The notes under the pieces: model-generated
What the model saw: the letters and a program-made list of their open reading frames with translations, nothing else
The model's database searches: none
Told to the model about the DNA's origin: nothing
Assembly (NCBI GenBank): GCA_963593685.1
Contig: CAVBBP010000019.1
Location: 1 to 42,726 of the forward strand
From: W0P28-013 sp963593685
GTDB taxonomy: Bacteria > Bacteroidota > Bacteroidia > Bacteroidales > Paludibacteraceae
Length of the DNA: 42,726 nucleotides
Direction of reading: 5' to 3'
Shown here: positions 1 through 8,168 of the stretch, in pieces
Layout of the letters: every line of letters starts with the position of its first letter
How positions within the stretch are numbered: position 1 is the stretch's first letter
Made by a program: the position numbers and the translations under genes

Positions 1-56
1 AAACCAAAACCGCCAATTTTTGGCAACGCTCGCGCCCCTGCCGCGACTTTTCTTTG

Positions 57-89
57 GTTCGTTTCTTTTGGTCGTCAAAAGAAATGAAC
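57..89. repeat. Dispersed hairpin repeat, copy 1
   Basis: The arms GTTCGTTTCTTTTG and CAAAAGAAATGAAC pair at 13 of 14 positions around a 5-nt loop (GTCGT). A near-identical copy lies at 27048-27080 with loop ATCGT, and similarity extends a few bases past the hairpin (A-rich, then GGAAA). Function is unknown. It could be a terminator, an RNA-stability hairpin or a small miniature repeat family. Confidence 0.7.
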
Positions 90-230
90 GAAAAAAGGAA
101 ATCTTAAAGAAATTTATAGAGACCCCAATAACCAAATCAACAAAATCCCAATAAAGTTAAAATTCTCGCAAAACAAGGAATTTATAGAAAATACCTGCAA
201 AAAGAGCATTAAAAAATCAAAATAATTTCA

Positions 231-238
231 TAACTTTG
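231..238 (+). promoter_or_regulatory. Putative -7 promoter element (TAACTTTG)
   Basis: TAACTTTG matches the Bacteroidota -7 consensus TAnnTTTG and ends only 13 nt before the ATG at 252. No TTG is seen at the usual -33 distance. If used, the transcript would have a leader of only about 5-10 nt, so translation might begin at 252 or at the second in-frame ATG at 258. Confidence 0.45.
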
Positions 239-251
239 CAGATTCGCACCG

Positions 252-1040
252 ATGACCATGACAAACACACTCCACCAAATAAAAGCGCGTGCCGAACATT
301 TCCGACATGCGCACCATCGCGGCGGCTACGGCATACATTCGCCCTATGCGTTTCGCTGGCTCAACAGCGTGCTGTACGAAAAAACGCCGTTTTACGCCTT
401 TGCGCGTCTGCGGACTTTGCGGCGCAAACTGCAAAACGACTGCACGCCCATCGCACTGCAAGGATTCGGCACTGGCAAAGCGCGCCAAACCAGCATCAAA
501 GCCATCGCACGAAACGCCTGCGCACGCCGCAAATACGCCGAACTGCTCTTTCGCATCGCCAACGACTGCCAAGCGCGAAACATTCTCGAACTCGGCACAA
601 ATCTGGGGCTGACCACGCTCCATTTGGCGAAAACCGACACGCGCGCCAAAGTGGTAACGCTCGAGGGCGAACCTGCGCTCCACGCCTTTGCACAACGACT
701 TTTCGAGTGCGAACACGCCCACAACATACACCCAATCAAAGGCGATATCGACCACACGCTGCCCATTGCGCTGAAAAATATGCCCGCAATCGACCTTGCG
801 TTTTTCGACGCCAACCACACCTACGACGCCACCATGCGCTACTTCAACCAGTGCCTGCCGCACGCACACGCCCACACCATTTTTGTGTTCGACGACATAC
901 ACCGCTCCGCCGACATGGAGCGCGCTTGGAACGAAATAAAAACCACACCGCAAATCCGCGTTACCATCGACACCTTCCAAATGGGCATCGCCTTCTTCAA
1001 CACCGATTTGCAAAAAGAAAACTACATTGTGGCATATTGA
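252..1040 (+). CDS. Class I SAM-dependent methyltransferase
   Basis: A 262-residue protein with a Rossmann-type methyltransferase core. Motif I is ILELGTNLGLTTLHLA near residue 115, followed by an acidic strand end (VTLEGEP) and a DLAFFDANHTYDATMRYF segment typical of the Methyltransf_24/O-methyltransferase-like group; FVFDDIH follows. There is no signal peptide or membrane segment, so it should be cytoplasmic. The substrate cannot be deduced. The N-terminal 100 residues are basic and His/Arg-rich (RHAHHRGGYGIHSPYAFRW), a signature of a Bacteroidota-specific subgroup. The start could be 252 or 258. An overlapping frame (236-1174) is long only through codon bias and lacks any motif. Confidence 0.85.
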   Translation: MTMTNTLHQIKARAEHFRHAHHRGGYGIHSPYAFRWLNSVLYEKTPFYAFARLRTLRRKLQNDCTPIALQGFGTGKARQTSIKAIARNACARRKYAELLFRIANDCQARNILELGTNLGLTTLHLAKTDTRAKVVTLEGEPALHAFAQRLFECEHAHNIHPIKGDIDHTLPIALKNMPAIDLAFFDANHTYDATMRYFNQCLPHAHAHTIFVFDDIHRSADMERAWNEIKTTPQIRVTIDTFQMGIAFFNTDLQKENYIVAY

Positions 1041-1203
1041 ATTTCAGAATTTCAGATTTCAAATTTCAGATTAACTGGTTTATCAACTCAACAAATAACC
1101 AAATCCACAAATCAACAGAAACAAAAATAACGCACCAACGGACGTGGCACGCCGCGTCCCTACTTTTCACTTGATAAACTTTATAAACTTTCACACTAAA
1201 ATT
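1041..1203. other. Repeat-rich intergenic spacer
   Basis: No gene is seen. The stretch begins with a TTTCAGAATTTCAGATTTCAAATTTCAG tract, broken here as TTTCAGATTTCAAATTTCAG, that recurs (same or inverted) at about 13183, 17394 and 28836. It continues with AACCAAATCCACAAATCAAC repeats and a GGACGTGGCACGCCGCGTCC palindrome (1140-1160), related to the GGGACGCAC hairpins at 31411 and 35329. Confidence 0.55.
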
Positions 1204-1725
1204 ATGATTTACACAAAAACAGGCGACAACGGTACCACCGCGCTCGTGGGTGGCAAACGCGTGCCAAAAAACAGTGTGCGGCTACACGCCTACGGCACTG
1301 TGGACGAGTTGAATTCGTTTCTCGGACTGCTGAAAACGAAGGTCGGCGACGAACACCGCGCTACCCTACTCGACATACAGCAGACGCTCTTTGCCGTGGG
1401 TGCCAACCTCGCCACCGACACCACCGACACGCCACTGCACGAATCTGCCAAAATTTCGGCGGAAAAAGTGCATCAGTTGGAAAAAAATATCGATAAAATG
1501 ACCGAAAATTTACCAAAATTAACACATTTTATCGTCTATGGCGACAACGAAGCGTCGGCCATTTGCCACATCTGTCGCGCAGTAGCACGCCGCGCCGAAC
1601 GCGCCATTTTAGATGTTGAAAATCAGCAAGTTATCGATTCAGAATTGAAAAAATACATGAACCGACTCTCCGATTTTCTCTTTGTTTTGGCGCGCACACT
1701 GGCCAACGAAAAATGCACGAAATAA
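1204..1725 (+). CDS. Corrinoid (cobalamin) adenosyltransferase, PduO type
   Basis: A 173-residue cytoplasmic protein of the PduO/ATP:cob(I)alamin adenosyltransferase family, which transfers the 5'-deoxyadenosyl group of ATP to cob(I)alamin to make coenzyme B12. The N-terminal ATP-binding signature YTKTGDNGTTALVGG and the following VRLHAYGTVDELNSFLG are both present. The C-terminal helix ICRAVARRAERAIL carries the conserved R-x-x-E-R pattern. Length fits the family. The ATG at 1204 was chosen because the homologous N-terminus begins with xIYTKTGD; an upstream in-frame start at 1144 would add 20 residues encoded by repeat-like intergenic DNA. No other cobalamin gene is adjacent, so the enzyme probably serves B12 salvage. 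Confidence 0.93.
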   Translation: MIYTKTGDNGTTALVGGKRVPKNSVRLHAYGTVDELNSFLGLLKTKVGDEHRATLLDIQQTLFAVGANLATDTTDTPLHESAKISAEKVHQLEKNIDKMTENLPKLTHFIVYGDNEASAICHICRAVARRAERAILDVENQQVIDSELKKYMNRLSDFLFVLARTLANEKCTK

Positions 1726-1742
1726 AAAAAATGCGATAAAAG

Positions 1743-1773
1743 TTGAATTTCGTAAAAAAAACAACTATCTTTG
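1743..1773 (+). promoter_or_regulatory. Bacteroidota-type promoter for the DUF2795 gene
   Basis: TTG at 1743-1745, 20 nt, then TATCTTTG at 1766-1773 fits the -33/-7 pattern. The start site would be near 1780, giving a leader of about 55 nt before the ATG at 1838. Confidence 0.7.
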
Positions 1774-1837
1774 CAAGTTGAAAAATAGTCTATAAGCCAC
1801 TTTTTGTGGCAAAACGAACAAAATTATTGGATTCGCT

Positions 1838-2059
1838 ATGTATTGGACTTTGGAATTAGCCTCAAAATTGGAAGACGCACCATGGCCTGCATCTAAAGAT
1901 GAGCTCATCGACTATGCTATGCGTTCCGGTGCCCCGCTGGAGGTCATCGAAAACCTGCAGGAGATAGAAGACGAGGGCGACATCTACGAAAGTATCGAGG
2001 ACATTTGGCCCGACTACCCGAGCAAAGAAGATTTTTTCTTCAACGAAGAGGAATACTAA
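1838..2059 (+). CDS. Small acidic DUF2795-family protein
   Basis: A 73-residue, strongly acidic protein. It opens with MYWTLELASKLEDAPWPASKDELIDYAMRSG, shown here only for its pattern of W-T-L-E-L-A ... PWPASKxELIDYAxRxGAPxEVIENLQ (residues 3-41), the hallmark of a DUF2795-like family common in Bacteroidota. The tail is Asp/Glu-rich (EDEGDIYESIEDIWPDYP) and resembles C-termini of proteins that touch nucleic-acid-binding partners, but no function is established. It has its own promoter (1743-1773) and is separated from the porP gene by 121 nt, so it is probably monocistronic. Confidence 0.85.
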   Translation: MYWTLELASKLEDAPWPASKDELIDYAMRSGAPLEVIENLQEIEDEGDIYESIEDIWPDYPSKEDFFFNEEEY

Positions 2060-2180
2060 ACAGTTTTTCGACGGAAAAACGCAAAAAGGCAGCCAAGGCA
2101 CGCAATTTTTCACATTTTTTTCAGTTGTATTGTTGAGGTGTGGCACAACGCACCAAACAAAAACACGGACAGATAGACTT

Positions 2181-3143
2181 GTGAAACTGCGAAACAAATA
2201 CTGCCAAAGGTTAAGCCTGACAATCGTATTCGGTATAGTAGCCTGCACCGCAGTACACGCGCAGTTCGATGCGCAACTCACGCAGTACTTCTACAACCGA
2301 ACGGCAATAAACCCCGCTGTTGTTGGCGAACAACAGATGGTGCAGTTATCGGGACTGCAGCGTTTACAGTGGATTAGCATCGACAATGCCCCACGAACCA
2401 CATTTGTGTCGGTACATGCGCCTTTCAAAATAGGCAAAACAAAACACGGCGCAGGGGTTCAATTTGTAAACGATATTTTTGGCATGTTTTCCAACCAGCA
2501 AATCAATTTGCAGTACGCCTACAAATTGAAACTGGGCGATGGCTACTTGAATTTCGGCGTGAACATCGGTGTGTCGAATGTCAAATTCAAAGGCGACAGC
2601 GTGCGTTGGGTCGAAAGCGACTACCATGTGAAAGACGACGATGCCGTGCCGACAAGTGGCGTTTCGGGGGTCGGGTTCGACTGCGGACTTGGCATTGCCT
2701 ACACCACAGCACGCTGGCATGTGGGCATATCGGCACTGCACCTGCCCGAATCGAACATCGCGCTCGGTGCATACGATGGATTTCACATGACGCGGCTCTA
2801 CACCGCCTCGGGCAGTTACGACTTTCGTCTGAAAAATCCCGACTACACCATCAAAACGGCGGCGTTGGTCATCACCGATTTTGCGAGTTGGAATCCGAGC
2901 ATAACAGCACTGCTCGACTATAAAGGAAAATACTGGGGCGGTCTCGGTGGGCGTTTAGACGCCGTGTCGTTTCTGCTCGGCATAAAAGTGCTAAACGGCC
3001 TCGTAATCGGATACGCTTACGACTTGCCAGTGAACAAAATAATAACAGCGAGCCACGGTTCACACGAAATCTATTTGGCGTACGAATTTGGACTCGGCCT
3101 GAAGAAAAAAGGCAGCAAACATAAAAGTGTACGAATACTCTAA
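2181..3143 (+). CDS. porP: PorP/SprF family type IX secretion outer-membrane protein
   Basis: A roughly 320-residue outer-membrane beta-barrel protein of the PorP/SprF family. It opens a porP-gldK-gldL-gldM-gldN cluster, the canonical T9SS order. The N-terminus after the GTG at 2181 (KLRNKYCQRLSLTIVFGIVACTAVHAQ) is a good signal peptide ending in AHAQ-like cleavage context; an ATG at 2130 would add 17 polar residues before it and is less likely. The family signature QFDAQLTQYFYNRTAINPAVVG (the xxxSQYMFNxxxINPAxAG motif) follows directly. Alternating amphipathic strands fill the rest, and the protein ends in YLAYEFGLGLKKKGS. PorP/SprF proteins act with PorK/N at the outer-membrane ring or anchor surface substrates. 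The stop lies 13 nt before gldK. Confidence 0.93.
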   Translation: MKLRNKYCQRLSLTIVFGIVACTAVHAQFDAQLTQYFYNRTAINPAVVGEQQMVQLSGLQRLQWISIDNAPRTTFVSVHAPFKIGKTKHGAGVQFVNDIFGMFSNQQINLQYAYKLKLGDGYLNFGVNIGVSNVKFKGDSVRWVESDYHVKDDDAVPTSGVSGVGFDCGLGIAYTTARWHVGISALHLPESNIALGAYDGFHMTRLYTASGSYDFRLKNPDYTIKTAALVITDFASWNPSITALLDYKGKYWGGLGGRLDAVSFLLGIKVLNGLVIGYAYDLPVNKIITASHGSHEIYLAYEFGLGLKKKGSKHKSVRIL

Positions 3144-3156
3144 TTTTGAGCATACT

Positions 3157-4554
3157 ATGAAAAAGTCATCTTTCATCATCGTCGTCGCAACGGTAGCCAT
3201 GCTGACAGGCTGCGCCAAAGCCCCGAAAGGCTTTTTGGGCGGCATCTACGGCAAATCGAAGCCCGAAACAACGCCATACGGCATGGTATTCGTGCCGCGC
3301 GGCTCATTCACGATGGGACCCAACGACCAAGCAGCCACATGGGGCATGCAACCCAAGCAGGTAACCAAATCTATCGATGCCTTTTGGATGGACGAAACCG
3401 AAATTACCAACGGCGAATATCAGCAATTCGTAGCATGGGTGCGCGACTCCATTGCACTGGTAAAACTGCGCAGCATCGACGACGAAACCGAAGCCGCCAA
3501 ATACTTTACCACAAGCAAAGTTTACAAACAAGAAGAACCCGACACCGCCATCAACTGGAAAGCAAAAATTCCGTGGGGCATCAAGTGGAAAGAGGACGAC
3601 GAACTGACCGAAGCAAAATACAACGCCATAGAAGAGATGTTTTTCAATGGCGAAGAGAGAACCATCGGACGGCAACTGAACAGCCACATACTCAACTACT
3701 CGTACAAGTGGGTCGATTACACACAAGCCGCCCTGTCCGGCAACGAGTTCAACCCCTACACAGGCAGTTACAACCCCAACGCCAAAGTGCGCATCGACAG
3801 CGCCTTCATGCGTGGCAACGCCATTGTCGATACGGTCATTATCAAGCCATTGCGCCACCGCAGCGACCTTGTTTGCAGCAAAATCATCAACATCTACCCC
3901 GACACCATGTGCTGGATGCGTGAGTTCACATACAGTTTCAACGAACCCGCCATGCACAACTATTTCTCACACCCGAGCAATGGGCGTTATCCTGTTGTGG
4001 GCGTGTCGTGGGATCAAGCCGTGGCCTTCTGCCACTGGCGCAACCAACTGTACAACTCGGTGCCGGGACTGCCCAAAACGCACGAGTTCCGTCTGCCAAC
4101 CGAAGCCGAATGGGAATATGCAGCGCGTGGCGGTCGCCACTTGGCAATCTACCCATGGGGCGGTCCATACATTCGCGACGCGAAAGGGTGCTTCATGGCC
4201 AACTTTAAGCCCACACGCGGCAACTACACCGAAGACGGCTATCTGATTCCCTGCCAAGTGGCCTCGTTCGACCCGAACGACTACGGTCTGTTCGATATGT
4301 CGGGCAATGTTTCGGAGTGGACTTCGGACACCTACGACGCCACCGCCGCCACATTCACACACGATATGAACTCGGCCTACAGTTACTCGTCGAAGATGAA
4401 CGACCCCAAAGTGATGAAACGCAAAGTGATTCGCGGCGGTTCGTGGAAAGATGTGGGTGCATTCCTGCAATGCGGTGCACGCGACTTCGAATATCAGACC
4501 AAGCGTAGCCCAGCCATCGGTTTCCGCTGCGTACGGAGTTACATCGGCGAATAA
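3157..4554 (+). CDS. gldK: T9SS ring lipoprotein GldK/PorK
   Basis: A 465-residue lipoprotein. The lipobox is LTGC at residues 16-19, then KAPKGFLGG. The protein belongs to the formylglycine-generating-enzyme/sulfatase-modifying (SUMF1) fold: FVPRGSFTMG near residue 45, DETEITNGEYQQFVAW, RLPTEAEWEYAARGG, YGLFDMSGNVSEW, and the terminal RGGSWKD...GFRCVRS. In GldK/PorK this fold is structural, forming with GldN/PorN the large periplasmic ring beneath the outer membrane. The 30-residue-shorter start at 3157 relative to an upstream in-frame codon at 3127 is chosen because it begins the lipoprotein signal. It is followed by gldL after 73 nt. Confidence 0.96.
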   Translation: MKKSSFIIVVATVAMLTGCAKAPKGFLGGIYGKSKPETTPYGMVFVPRGSFTMGPNDQAATWGMQPKQVTKSIDAFWMDETEITNGEYQQFVAWVRDSIALVKLRSIDDETEAAKYFTTSKVYKQEEPDTAINWKAKIPWGIKWKEDDELTEAKYNAIEEMFFNGEERTIGRQLNSHILNYSYKWVDYTQAALSGNEFNPYTGSYNPNAKVRIDSAFMRGNAIVDTVIIKPLRHRSDLVCSKIINIYPDTMCWMREFTYSFNEPAMHNYFSHPSNGRYPVVGVSWDQAVAFCHWRNQLYNSVPGLPKTHEFRLPTEAEWEYAARGGRHLAIYPWGGPYIRDAKGCFMANFKPTRGNYTEDGYLIPCQVASFDPNDYGLFDMSGNVSEWTSDTYDATAATFTHDMNSAYSYSSKMNDPKVMKRKVIRGGSWKDVGAFLQCGARDFEYQTKRSPAIGFRCVRSYIGE

Positions 4555-4627
4555 TTACACCATATTAAATAAGTAGAAAAAAAAGTAAAATAACAATAAC
4601 CAAAAAAAACAGAAACTAGAAAAAATT

Positions 4628-5506
4628 ATGGCAAAAAAAGAACGTACGGGGTTCATGAAATGGTATTTCAGCCCACAAGGTAAAAAAGTAGTTGGATGCG
4701 TTTACTCTTTGGGAGCAGCGGTCGTTATCGTTGGTGCGCTGTTCAAAATTCTGCACTGGCCGGGCGCGAGCATCATGCTTATGATGGGTATGTTTACCGA
4801 AGCATTGTTGTTCTCGATTGGCGTGTTGGACGACCCGCACCCCGACCTGCACTGGAATCACATTTTCCCCGCATTGACCGCAGACGATGCCGATCCACTC
4901 TATAACCATCTCGGCAATGGCGTTGGTGGCGCGCAACAGCCCGCAGGACAAGTTGCTGCTGACCAAAGCGTCAATCCATTGAAAGACGAAGATGTAAAAG
5001 CCATGCAAGACGGCCTGAAAAGCATCAGCGAAGCCGCAAAACAGATAGCAGGCATATCGAAAGTGGCTGGTTTGACCGACTCTTTTGCACAAAACTTGGA
5101 ACTTGCTGGCACGGCAGCCGCACAGTTTGCCGCCAAACAGCAGAATCTCGACGCTGCATCGCAAGCACTGCTCGCCTCGTACAACGGCATCACCGAAAAC
5201 ATGACGACCGTGCAAGAGAACACGAAATTGTATGTCGAGAAAGCCGAAACCATCAACAAAAACTTGAGCGCGATTAACTCTGTGTACGAAATTCAACTGA
5301 AAAATGTGCAGAACCAAGCCGAAGCCGTCGAGCAGCAGACCGCAAAAATTGCCTCTGTGGCTGGCGATTTGGACAAGGTGCAACAAGCCATGCAAGTCAG
5401 CGCAAAAGACATGGAAAAATATCAGGACGAGACGGCAAAACTCGCCCAAAAAGTTGTCGATTTGAACGCCATTTACGGCAATATGCTCAACGCCATCAAC
5501 GCTTAA
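4628..5506 (+). CDS. gldL: T9SS inner-membrane motor subunit GldL/PorL
   Basis: A 292-residue inner-membrane protein with two N-terminal transmembrane helices, about residues 21-39 (VVGCVYSLGAAVVIVGALF) and 47-66. They are joined by the family motif KILHWPGASIML. The second helix contains a buried Glu (E58 in FTEALLFS) at the place of the acidic residue known to be essential for proton-driven rotation in GldL. The remainder, about residues 100-292, is a long cytoplasmic, predicted coiled-coil region rich in Ala, Gln and Lys. GldL pentamers surround a GldM dimer to form the motor energising T9SS export and, in gliding species, adhesin movement. The gene is 43 nt upstream of gldM. Confidence 0.96.
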   Translation: MAKKERTGFMKWYFSPQGKKVVGCVYSLGAAVVIVGALFKILHWPGASIMLMMGMFTEALLFSIGVLDDPHPDLHWNHIFPALTADDADPLYNHLGNGVGGAQQPAGQVAADQSVNPLKDEDVKAMQDGLKSISEAAKQIAGISKVAGLTDSFAQNLELAGTAAAQFAAKQQNLDAASQALLASYNGITENMTTVQENTKLYVEKAETINKNLSAINSVYEIQLKNVQNQAEAVEQQTAKIASVAGDLDKVQQAMQVSAKDMEKYQDETAKLAQKVVDLNAIYGNMLNAINA

Positions 5507-5549
5507 ACGCGCGGCAAACATTTTGTTTAACACCCTAAAACACAGATAG

Positions 5550-7148
5550 ATGAGTGGTGCTACGAATTGTCCGGAAACCCCGAGACAAAAAATGATAGGT
5601 ATGATGTATTTGGTGCTGACCGCCATGTTGGCACTGAATGTGTCGGCCGATATTCTGAACGGCTTTTTGATGGTGGACAACAGTTTGATTACCAACATCG
5701 AAACAGGCAACAAACAGGCGGCGACGCTCTACGACGAGATGCACTATCTCTACGAGCAGAACCCCGACAAGGTAGGCGAATGGCTCGAAAAATCGAAAAT
5801 TACCAAGCAGAAAAGCGACAGCCTGATAGCCTTTATCCATCAAGCAAAATCCGACCTGATAATGATGGCCGACGGTGTGCAGGTAGATCCCGACACCGTG
5901 AACCGCTACAAACTGCAAAGTAAAGACAACACCGACATCGCAAGCCGCTATTTCATTGGCGACAACGAGGTGAGCGGCACCGAAAAAGGTCAGCAATTCA
6001 AGCAGATGCTCGAAGATTATCGCCACTTTGTGGAGCAGATGTACAACAACGACAGCACGGCTATTGAGATTTACGAAAAGCGTTTTACCACCGCCGATAT
6101 GCTCAACTCGCACGGCACCGAAACGGTGGCTTGGCTCAACGCACAGTTCGAGTCGATGCCGTTGATAGCCGTAACCACGCAGTTGTCGAAATACGAGAGC
6201 GATGTGCTGGCCACGCAAAAGGAACTTATCACCTATTTCAAAGGACAGACCGACGCAGGCGACTTCCGTGTGAACAAAATCGAGGCGTTTGTCATTCCGA
6301 ATTCGAAACATGTGATGCAAGGCGGGCAATACAAAGCCAAAATTGTGCTTTCGGCGGTCGATTCGACCAAAGTGCCTGAATACTACATTGGCAGTACAAA
6401 ATTGAGCGGCGAAACTTATGCCACCAATTGCAACACCATCGGCACATTCCCATTCTCGGGCAAAATTGTGCTGAAAGGCAACGACGGTGTGCCGCGCGAA
6501 TATCCGTTCAAAGACGAATACACGGTGGGCGAGCCATCGGCCACCATCGCCAACGAGGATATGAATGTGGTGTACAAAGGCTTCAACAACCGATTGAAAA
6601 TATCGGTGCCGGGCGTGAGCGACTCGAAAGTGCGCGTCGATATTACTGGCGGCACGCTGACGAAAAACGGTTCGTTCTACATCTGCAAACCAACCAGCAG
6701 TTCCGAAGTGAAAATCAATGTGTCGGCCGACCTCGACGGCAAATTTGTGTCGATGGGTAGCAGTTCGTTCCGTGTGAAATCGCTGCCCGACCCTGCGCCA
6801 TTCTTGCGCTACACCGACGACAACGGCAATGTGGTGGACTACAACCCGAACATCGACGGCTACAAAAAAGCACCGAACAAAAAGCAGTTGCTGGCCGCAA
6901 AATTCATTGCGCAATATGCCGACGGTCTGTTGAAAGCCAACTTCCGCATTGCGAATTTCGAGATGGTGGCAACGGTGCGCGGCGGTAACACCACCAAGAG
7001 TTCGCCCACCAACGCCTTCTCCGAAGACCAGTTGTCGCTGATGAAGGCACTGAAACCGGGTCAGGAGATATTCTTCAAGAACATCAACTGCGTGGGCGAC
7101 AAAACCACAACGCTATCGTATCCGCCAATACCCATACCTGCTAAATAA
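5550..7148 (+). CDS. gldM: T9SS motor/shaft protein GldM/PorM
   Basis: A 532-residue protein anchored by one N-terminal transmembrane helix (about residues 15-33, MIGMMYLVLTAMLALNVSA), with the family start SGATNCPETPRQKMIGMMYLVLTAMLALNV. The rest is periplasmic: a helical D1 domain followed by beta-rich domains (from about residue 225) that in GldM/PorM stack into a rod reaching the outer-membrane ring. The helix crosses the GldL ring, and the periplasmic rod couples motor rotation to GldK/GldN. The length is typical of the family. It sits in the standard order between gldL and gldN, with 18 nt separating it from gldN. The long minus-strand frame across this gene is a shadow. Confidence 0.96.
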   Translation: MSGATNCPETPRQKMIGMMYLVLTAMLALNVSADILNGFLMVDNSLITNIETGNKQAATLYDEMHYLYEQNPDKVGEWLEKSKITKQKSDSLIAFIHQAKSDLIMMADGVQVDPDTVNRYKLQSKDNTDIASRYFIGDNEVSGTEKGQQFKQMLEDYRHFVEQMYNNDSTAIEIYEKRFTTADMLNSHGTETVAWLNAQFESMPLIAVTTQLSKYESDVLATQKELITYFKGQTDAGDFRVNKIEAFVIPNSKHVMQGGQYKAKIVLSAVDSTKVPEYYIGSTKLSGETYATNCNTIGTFPFSGKIVLKGNDGVPREYPFKDEYTVGEPSATIANEDMNVVYKGFNNRLKISVPGVSDSKVRVDITGGTLTKNGSFYICKPTSSSEVKINVSADLDGKFVSMGSSSFRVKSLPDPAPFLRYTDDNGNVVDYNPNIDGYKKAPNKKQLLAAKFIAQYADGLLKANFRIANFEMVATVRGGNTTKSSPTNAFSEDQLSLMKALKPGQEIFFKNINCVGDKTTTLSYPPIPIPAK

Positions 7149-7166
7149 AAATTAAGATTCGATATT

Positions 7167-8066
7167 ATGAACAAGCATTTTTTTGTAACAGTCGTAGCAC
7201 TTTTGAGTTCGGTCAGCACACTTTTTGCGCAGTGGCCAGGCGAAGTGGACAGCACCAGTTTCTTGTTTGATGCCGACGGCTCGTTCACGCGCGTGTCGGT
7301 CGATTTAGAAGATGTAAAAGCGAAACTCGTTACCGTCAATCCACTGATAGACAATATCATGTGGAAGAAGACAGTGATTCGTGCCATCGACCTGCGCGAG
7401 CGTCAAAACTGGCCGCTCTACTATCCATACGAGAACATCGACTCGTTGTCGCAAAAAAATCTGTTTTCTGTCATTTTCAAGGCATTACTCCAAGGCAATG
7501 TGAAGGGCTATCTACAACCAGCCGACAAACTGACACCGCCGCCGTTCACCGAGAAATACCTGTTCGACATACAAAAAGACCTTGTTGAGCGTCTGTTTGG
7601 CGACAGCGAGGACTACGCCGACGACTACAAAAAAATCGAGTTTATCACGCAGGGTATCATCAAATACTACATACAAGAAACTTGGTATTTCGACAAGCAC
7701 TCATCGACCTTGGGAAGCAAAATTCTCTCGATTGCGCCCGTTTACAACAAGGAGTACAATCAGAATTGGGACCCCGCAGGCGAGGTGGACGAAGGCGTGA
7801 TGTGCTGGATTCCGTTTGAGCGGTTGCGCCCATACATGCAGATGGAATTTATGAAGACCACGGGGCGCAATGTCAATCCCATTGTCGATTTCGACAACTT
7901 TTTTGTGAGCCGGCAGTTCGACAGTTACATCATCAAAGACTACGATGTACGCGGCACGCTGCTCGACGACCCGAACAAATACTCCGACCCGAACATCATT
8001 CGCGAGGAGCAGGAACGCATAGAAAACGAGATACTGAATCTCGAACAAGATTTGTGGCATTATTGA
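7167..8066 (+). CDS. gldN: T9SS ring protein GldN/PorN
   Basis: A 299-residue secreted periplasmic protein with a signal peptide (residues 1-21, ending LFAQ). The GldN/PorN signature is clear: NIMWKKTVIRAIDLRERQN and WPLYYP near residues 63-90, then FKALLQGNVKGYL, IQETWYFDKHSSTLGSKILSIAP and WIPFERLRPYMQ. GldN binds GldK to form the peptidoglycan-associated ring of the T9SS and contacts the tip of GldM. The C-terminus is acidic and charged (DPNIIREEQERIENEILNLEQDL). It is the last of the core genes; a 102-nt gap precedes the OmpA-family gene. Confidence 0.96.
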   Translation: MNKHFFVTVVALLSSVSTLFAQWPGEVDSTSFLFDADGSFTRVSVDLEDVKAKLVTVNPLIDNIMWKKTVIRAIDLRERQNWPLYYPYENIDSLSQKNLFSVIFKALLQGNVKGYLQPADKLTPPPFTEKYLFDIQKDLVERLFGDSEDYADDYKKIEFITQGIIKYYIQETWYFDKHSSTLGSKILSIAPVYNKEYNQNWDPAGEVDEGVMCWIPFERLRPYMQMEFMKTTGRNVNPIVDFDNFFVSRQFDSYIIKDYDVRGTLLDDPNKYSDPNIIREEQERIENEILNLEQDLWHY

Positions 8067-8168
8067 GTGCAAAACGACAAAGCGTATCAAAATCTCAAAG
8101 GTCATAGGTTGCTGTGGTCTTTGGATTTTGGCGTTTTGTAACCAAGTCTAATACAAAAACAGACGAAC

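Larger units (their letters stand above)
1..251. other. Intergenic stretch upstream of the first gene
   Basis: No coding sequence is convincing here. The stretch holds a 14-bp imperfect hairpin (57-89) that recurs at 27048-27080, then A-rich sequence of the kind seen in other intergenic regions of the window (for example AACCAAATCAAC near 130). It ends in a TAACTTTG box that fits the Bacteroidota -7 element. The gene that would lie to the left is outside the window. Confidence 0.6.

Noticed and set aside
236..1174. A 312-residue frame overlapping the first methyltransferase
   Set aside because: It is Arg/His/Thr-rich without motifs and is a shifted reading of the methyltransferase gene, continuing into intergenic repeats.
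4566..4627. A separate promoter between gldK and gldL
   Set aside because: The 73-nt gap is A-rich but has no TAnnTTTG box; an operon is more likely.
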